64,000 nt of DNA from positions 61,748-125,747 of the forward strand of contig JACRBZ010000095.1 of assembly GCA_016219185.1 (NCBI GenBank). Reading direction: 5' to 3'. Positions 60,917 to 64,000 of this stretch are shown one piece after another. Source of the DNA: Deltaproteobacteria bacterium (GTDB lineage: Bacteria; Desulfobacterota; Desulfobacteria; Desulfobacterales; Desulfatirhabdiaceae). The translations under genes were made by a program, and so were the position numbers. The notes under the pieces are model-generated. The model was not told the DNA's origin, ran no database searches, and saw nothing but the letters and a program-made list of their open reading frames with translations. Position 1 is the first letter of the stretch; each line of letters starts with the position of its first letter.

Positions 60917-61011
60917 GGGCTATTCTCCTTTTGTCAGCAGGTCCGTGTTACAGGTTTTTTTCGTCACAATCTTCAGGAACCTCGGAATCATTAGAAGTCA
61001 CGGTTTCCCGG

Positions 61012-62109
61012 CTAAATTTTGACGCTTTTTCTTGCTTTACCCATGGCGTCTGCCGCGATCATGGCATTGAGGACTTTTTCAGGAGTGATAATGCCTGCTT
61101 CGTGATGGATGGATTCCACGGGAGCACACGCCTTCTCAGCCGCCATCATCAGTCTGTTCCGGTCTATGTTTTGCAATCCGATGTCGGCGAGCGTGGTCGG
61201 AAGGCCGATTTCCTCGCAAAATGAGAACACGGCCGCCGATTCCTGAGGTGAAGCGTCCGCAAGCTGAAGACCCGTTAAAACGCCGAAGGCGACTTTCTCG
61301 CCATGGTAGAACGAATGGGTTTCTTCCAATGCGGTAAGTCCGTTGTGAATGGAATGGGCTGCCGCAAGGCCCGAGCTTTCAAAGCCGATTCCGCTCAGCA
61401 ATATGTTCGCTTCGATAATGTGGTTCAGGGCCGGTGTGACGATATGCTTCTCGCCGGCGATTTTAGCGGCTGCGCCGTACATCAGCAACGTATCATAGCA
61501 GAGCCTGGCGAGATTAAGTCCGGTCATTGTGCTGTATCCGCCACATTCGTTCGCCGATTGGGTGCGGTCACAGGACCTGGCTTCGAACCATGTCGCCAGC
61601 GCATCCCCCATCCCGGAAATGAGAAAGCGTATCGGAGCTTCGGCGATGATGGTCGTGTCCACCAGCACCACCTGAGGGTTCATTTTTTGATAATGAACGG
61701 AATCAAAGACGCCTTCCGCCGAGTAGACGATGGCACAGCCGCTGCATGGTGCATCGGTCGAGGCGATGGTGGGGACGATGATTACCGGGATTTTAGCCCG
61801 GTCGGCGGCGATTTTAGCCGTGTCGATGGTTTTGCCGCCGCCCATGCCGACGAGTACGCCAATCTGCTTGCGGCTGATGATGTGGGACAAACGGTTCAAT
61901 TCGTTTTCACAGCATTCACCCTGGAATGGCTCGATATAAATCGCGTTTGCGGACAAATCACTGCTGTATTTGTCAAGGATTTTTTCTCTGGCAGTACGGG
62001 ATGCCAGTATCAGCCCGTTTTTGCCCAGCAGATTGACCCAATGGGGTAATTGTTCCAGAGTCTTCTCGCCCTGGATGTATTTTCCGGGGAAAACCGTTTT
62101 CAGAAACAT
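61012..62109 (-). CDS. GldA-like glycerol dehydrogenase (iron-containing alcohol dehydrogenase family)
   Basis: A 365-residue NAD-dependent dehydrogenase. The N-terminal dinucleotide region has VLVGMGGGKTIDTAK, and the metal ligands are Asp in SGMGDALATWFEA, His in AAAHSIHNGL and His in FYHGEKVAFG. These match GldA, which oxidises glycerol or other vicinal diols. The start at 62109 follows AGGAGG by nine bases; an ATG at 62130 precedes that site. No glycerol or propanediol genes flank it, so the physiological substrate is open. Confidence 0.87.
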   Translation of the reverse strand: MFLKTVFPGKYIQGEKTLEQLPHWVNLLGKNGLILASRTAREKILDKYSSDLSANAIYIEPFQGECCENELNRLSHIISRKQIGVLVGMGGGKTIDTAKIAADRAKIPVIIVPTIASTDAPCSGCAIVYSAEGVFDSVHYQKMNPQVVLVDTTIIAEAPIRFLISGMGDALATWFEARSCDRTQSANECGGYSTMTGLNLARLCYDTLLMYGAAAKIAGEKHIVTPALNHIIEANILLSGIGFESSGLAAAHSIHNGLTALEETHSFYHGEKVAFGVLTGLQLADASPQESAAVFSFCEEIGLPTTLADIGLQNIDRNRLMMAAEKACAPVESIHHEAGIITPEKVLNAMIAADAMGKARKSVKI

Positions 62110-62177
62110 ATCCGTATCCCTCCTGTTCATTTGCTGATTACGTTGTTTTAATGGATTTCACACTATTCTCATGGTTG

Positions 62178-62315
62178 TCAGGCAACCCTGAACATCTGTG
62201 GTTTGCCCGTAGGATGCTTTAGTTGGGTTTTTATTTCCATATAGCCCACGGTGGTCATGGTAACCACCGTATACCACGGTCCATCCGACCAGCTCAAGTT
62301 CCGACCCCGGATCAT
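62178..62315 (-). pseudogene. Potassium-channel pore-loop fragment
   Basis: A 45-codon open frame reading WSDGPWYTVVTMTTVGYMEIK before PTGKPQMFRVA and a stop (segments quoted separately: WSDGPWYTVV, TMTTVGYMEIK). The TMTTVGY filter preceded by an aromatic pore helix is the selectivity-filter signature of two-TM potassium channels (Ion_trans_2), where TVGYGD is usual; the Gly-Asp is replaced by Met-Glu. No flanking membrane helices remain. This is a gene remnant between gldA and the NtrC-type regulator. Confidence 0.6.
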
Positions 62316-62338
62316 TTATCGGATAGCGGAAAAAGGCG

Positions 62339-63736
62339 TCAGGAGGATTTGTGGCAGTTGGGTCGGATGCCATATTTTTTCATGATTTGCTGGAAAGACT
62401 GACGCTCGAGTCCGCACTTCAGGGCAGCGTGGGTGACGTTCCCATCAGCCTGGTCCAGAACATGGCGAAGATAGGTAACTGAAAATTGTTCCAGAACCTG
62501 ATGCTTGGCCTGGTGATATGGCAGTGAAAACAACTGGCTTTCGTGAAAGCAGGGTTGCAGGTCCGAATGCTGCCATCCGGCATCCTCCGGCTGAATCGTT
62601 TCTCCCGAAGACAATACCACGGCGCGCTGGATCAGGTTGGCCAGTTCCCGGACATTTCCCTCCCATCGGTGTTCCATCAGGCGGCGCGTGAATTCGGGGG
62701 AAGCCTTTTTTGGGGGTTTGTTGAACTCCGCGGCAAAACGGCCGAGAAAATGTTGGATCAGCAGGGGGATGTCTTCCCGTCGTTCGCGAAGCGGCGGCAG
62801 ATGCAGGTTGACAACATTCAGGCGGTAATAGAGATCTTCCCGGAACTCCCGGGCCGCAAGCCTGGCTTTGAGATCCTGATTGGTGGATGCAATCAGCCGG
62901 ACATTCACCTGAACGGTTTTGGTCTGGCCCAGGGGCTTGATGTGCTTGTCTTCCAGAACCTGAAGGAGTTTGGTTTGAACCGAAAGCGGGATGTCACCGA
63001 TTTCATCCAGGCAGATGGTTCCGCCTTCGGCTTCTTCGAAAAGGCCTTTCTTGTTTTGGGTGGCGTGGGTAAAGGCGCCTTTTTTGTAACCGAAAAGCTC
63101 GCTTTCCAGTATGTTTTCCGGTACCGTCGGACAGTTGACATGAACATAGGGAAAAGAAGCCCTTGCACTCAGCGCATGAATGGCCCGGGCGGCAAGGTTC
63201 TTGCCGGTACCGGACTCGCCGGTGATCAGAACCGTGACGTCGGTTCTGCTCACCATTTGAATGGTATCGTAGAGTTTTTGCATGGGGGGACTCGATCCTA
63301 TGAAATTCTGGAACGTTTCCTCTTTCCGGATGCGCTGCTGGAGTTGCTGATTTTCCCGAAGCAGATGGCTGCGCTCCATGCCTTTTTGCAGCAGGCGCAC
63401 CAGATCATTTTGCTCAAAAGGCTTGGTAATAAAATCATACGCCCCTTTTTTAATGGACTCCACGGCAACTTCGATGGCCCCATAGGCTGTCATCATGATG
63501 ATGGTCAGTCCCGGATCCAAAAGATGCAACTGCTCAAGCAACTGGATGCCATCCATTCCGGGCATTCGAATATCCACCAGCGCCAGATCGAAACTGCGCT
63601 GTCGAAAAACCTCCAGGGCGGCGGCGGCATTCGAAACGGTTTCAACCTCGCAGTCGATGTCCGCTTGAACCACCCGGTTCAGCAGCCGGAGCATATCCGT
63701 TTCATCGTCAACAATTAAAAGCCTGGGCTTCTTCAT
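62339..63736 (-). CDS. NtrC-type response regulator with a GAFTHA sigma-54 loop
   Basis: A 465-residue protein: receiver domain (1-120) with D10, D11, phosphoacceptor D55 and K105; AAA+ domain with Walker A GESGTGKN (173-180); and a C-terminal Fis-type helix-turn-helix (GNVTHAALKCGLERQSFQQIM). The loop that contacts sigma-54 reads GAFTHA at 220-225 instead of GAFTGA, which may weaken or abolish sigma-54 activation. Walker B (LDEIGDIP) and the arginine-finger region look intact. The frame extends to 63901, but the Met at 63736 begins the receiver precisely. No partner kinase is adjacent. Confidence 0.88.
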   Translation of the reverse strand: MKKPRLLIVDDETDMLRLLNRVVQADIDCEVETVSNAAAALEVFRQRSFDLALVDIRMPGMDGIQLLEQLHLLDPGLTIIMMTAYGAIEVAVESIKKGAYDFITKPFEQNDLVRLLQKGMERSHLLRENQQLQQRIRKEETFQNFIGSSPPMQKLYDTIQMVSRTDVTVLITGESGTGKNLAARAIHALSARASFPYVHVNCPTVPENILESELFGYKKGAFTHATQNKKGLFEEAEGGTICLDEIGDIPLSVQTKLLQVLEDKHIKPLGQTKTVQVNVRLIASTNQDLKARLAAREFREDLYYRLNVVNLHLPPLRERREDIPLLIQHFLGRFAAEFNKPPKKASPEFTRRLMEHRWEGNVRELANLIQRAVVLSSGETIQPEDAGWQHSDLQPCFHESQLFSLPYHQAKHQVLEQFSVTYLRHVLDQADGNVTHAALKCGLERQSFQQIMKKYGIRPNCHKSS

Positions 63737-64000
63737 AGCCCCATATGTAGGATAAAACGATGGCGGTGTCAAAAGAAATGCCGGTGTCGGTATGCTCATG
63801 AGCCGAGGTTTCGCCCATGAAAAGAGGCGGCGTTGCTGACTGCGTAAAGCCCGAAACCCGGGGAAAGCGCTCTTTTTCCGGGATGATTGTTGACTCGGCA
63901 AAGGAACTGTGATAGGCGCATATGGCTGAAGATGTTGATACTTTCAGGTTACAACCCAATAAAAGTGTTTAACCATTTAGATAGATGAAGGAGAACATCA
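63737..64000. other. Intergenic end of window with a likely ribosome site at the edge
   Basis: No complete gene is seen. The last bases on the + strand read GAAGGAGAACATCA, a strong Shine-Dalgarno, so a + strand gene probably starts within a few bases beyond the window. A minus-strand frame continuing the NtrC-type gene upstream lacks domain similarity and is not called. Confidence 0.45.

Noticed and set aside
63920..63945. Possible sigma-54 promoter (TGGCTGAAGATGTTGAT)
   Set aside because: The GG and TTG elements are one base too far apart and the -12 GC is missing.
1..64000. CRISPR arrays, tRNA/rRNA genes, intact insertion sequences, phage genes
   Set aside because: None recognised by reading both strands. 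A covariance-model and repeat search would be needed to exclude small RNA genes.

Overview
The window reads as a chromosomal segment of a Gram-negative anaerobe, most likely a member of the Desulfobacterota (Desulfobacteraceae/Desulfosarcina-like). Supporting signs are a periplasmic-type [NiFe] hydrogenase with a Tat-exported small subunit, the anaerobic (cobalt-early) cobalamin pathway starting with CbiK, a full lipid A/Kdo/heptose cluster, a DUF3786 protein, and moderate GC with dense genes. No rRNA, tRNA, CRISPR array or intact insertion sequence was recognised.

Layout. 1-7.4 kb (+ strand): a GalT-like nucleotidyltransferase, a TerC-family membrane protein, a beta-lactamase-fold hydrolase, a transglutaminase-like protein, a MarR / aldo-keto reductase / YciI unit, and tag flanked by two stubs of other genes (GNAT, methyltransferase). 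7.5-10.2 kb: hydrogenase small and large subunits. 10.3-12.4 kb: a divergent LysR regulator and PAS/HisKA_2 kinase. 12.4-17.2 kb (-): hemW overlapping cobS, a methyltransferase, and ftsK. 17.5-20.6 kb (+): an unusual SDR protein and a tandem CDP-alcohol phosphotransferase. 20.7-26.0 kb (-): rhodanese-YceI, VOC, DUF523-DUF1722, TfoX-N, DUF3786, and a PAS/sigma-54 activator. 26.7-29.7 kb (+): a three-gene DUF4388/roadblock, roadblock, Cache-HAMP module with a strong promoter and terminator.

From 58.3 down to 30.1 kb almost everything is on the - strand. A cobalamin riboswitch with an intrinsic terminator precedes cbiK-btuC-btuD-btuF-cbiA-cbiC-cbiL-cbiD-cbiET-cbiF-cbiG-cbiH(cobJ)-cobQ-cobU. This runs with short gaps into lptF-lptG, and then after a 290-bp repeat-like gap into waaA-lpxK-waaE-like-lpxL-waaF-waaC (joined by five consecutive 4-bp ATGA overlaps), a GT2 glycosyltransferase, a B12-binding-type radical SAM protein, a CoA-transferase/GNAT fusion and a PstS-like binding protein. 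The cobalamin genes make the corrin ring, import corrinoid (BtuCDF) and attach the nucleotide loop (CobU here, CobS at 14 kb). CbiJ, CbiB, CobT and the siroheme branch enzyme are not in the window.

58.5-63.7 kb (-): a YtcJ-like amidohydrolase, a decayed solute-binding protein, a GldA-like dehydrogenase, a potassium-channel pore fragment, and an NtrC-type regulator whose GAFTGA loop reads GAFTHA.

Most notable observations: cbiA has no ATG/GTG/TTG start and appears to begin at ATT behind a very strong Shine-Dalgarno; the roadblock/Cache-HAMP module has a sensor with no output domain; and several small gene remnants lie between intact genes.
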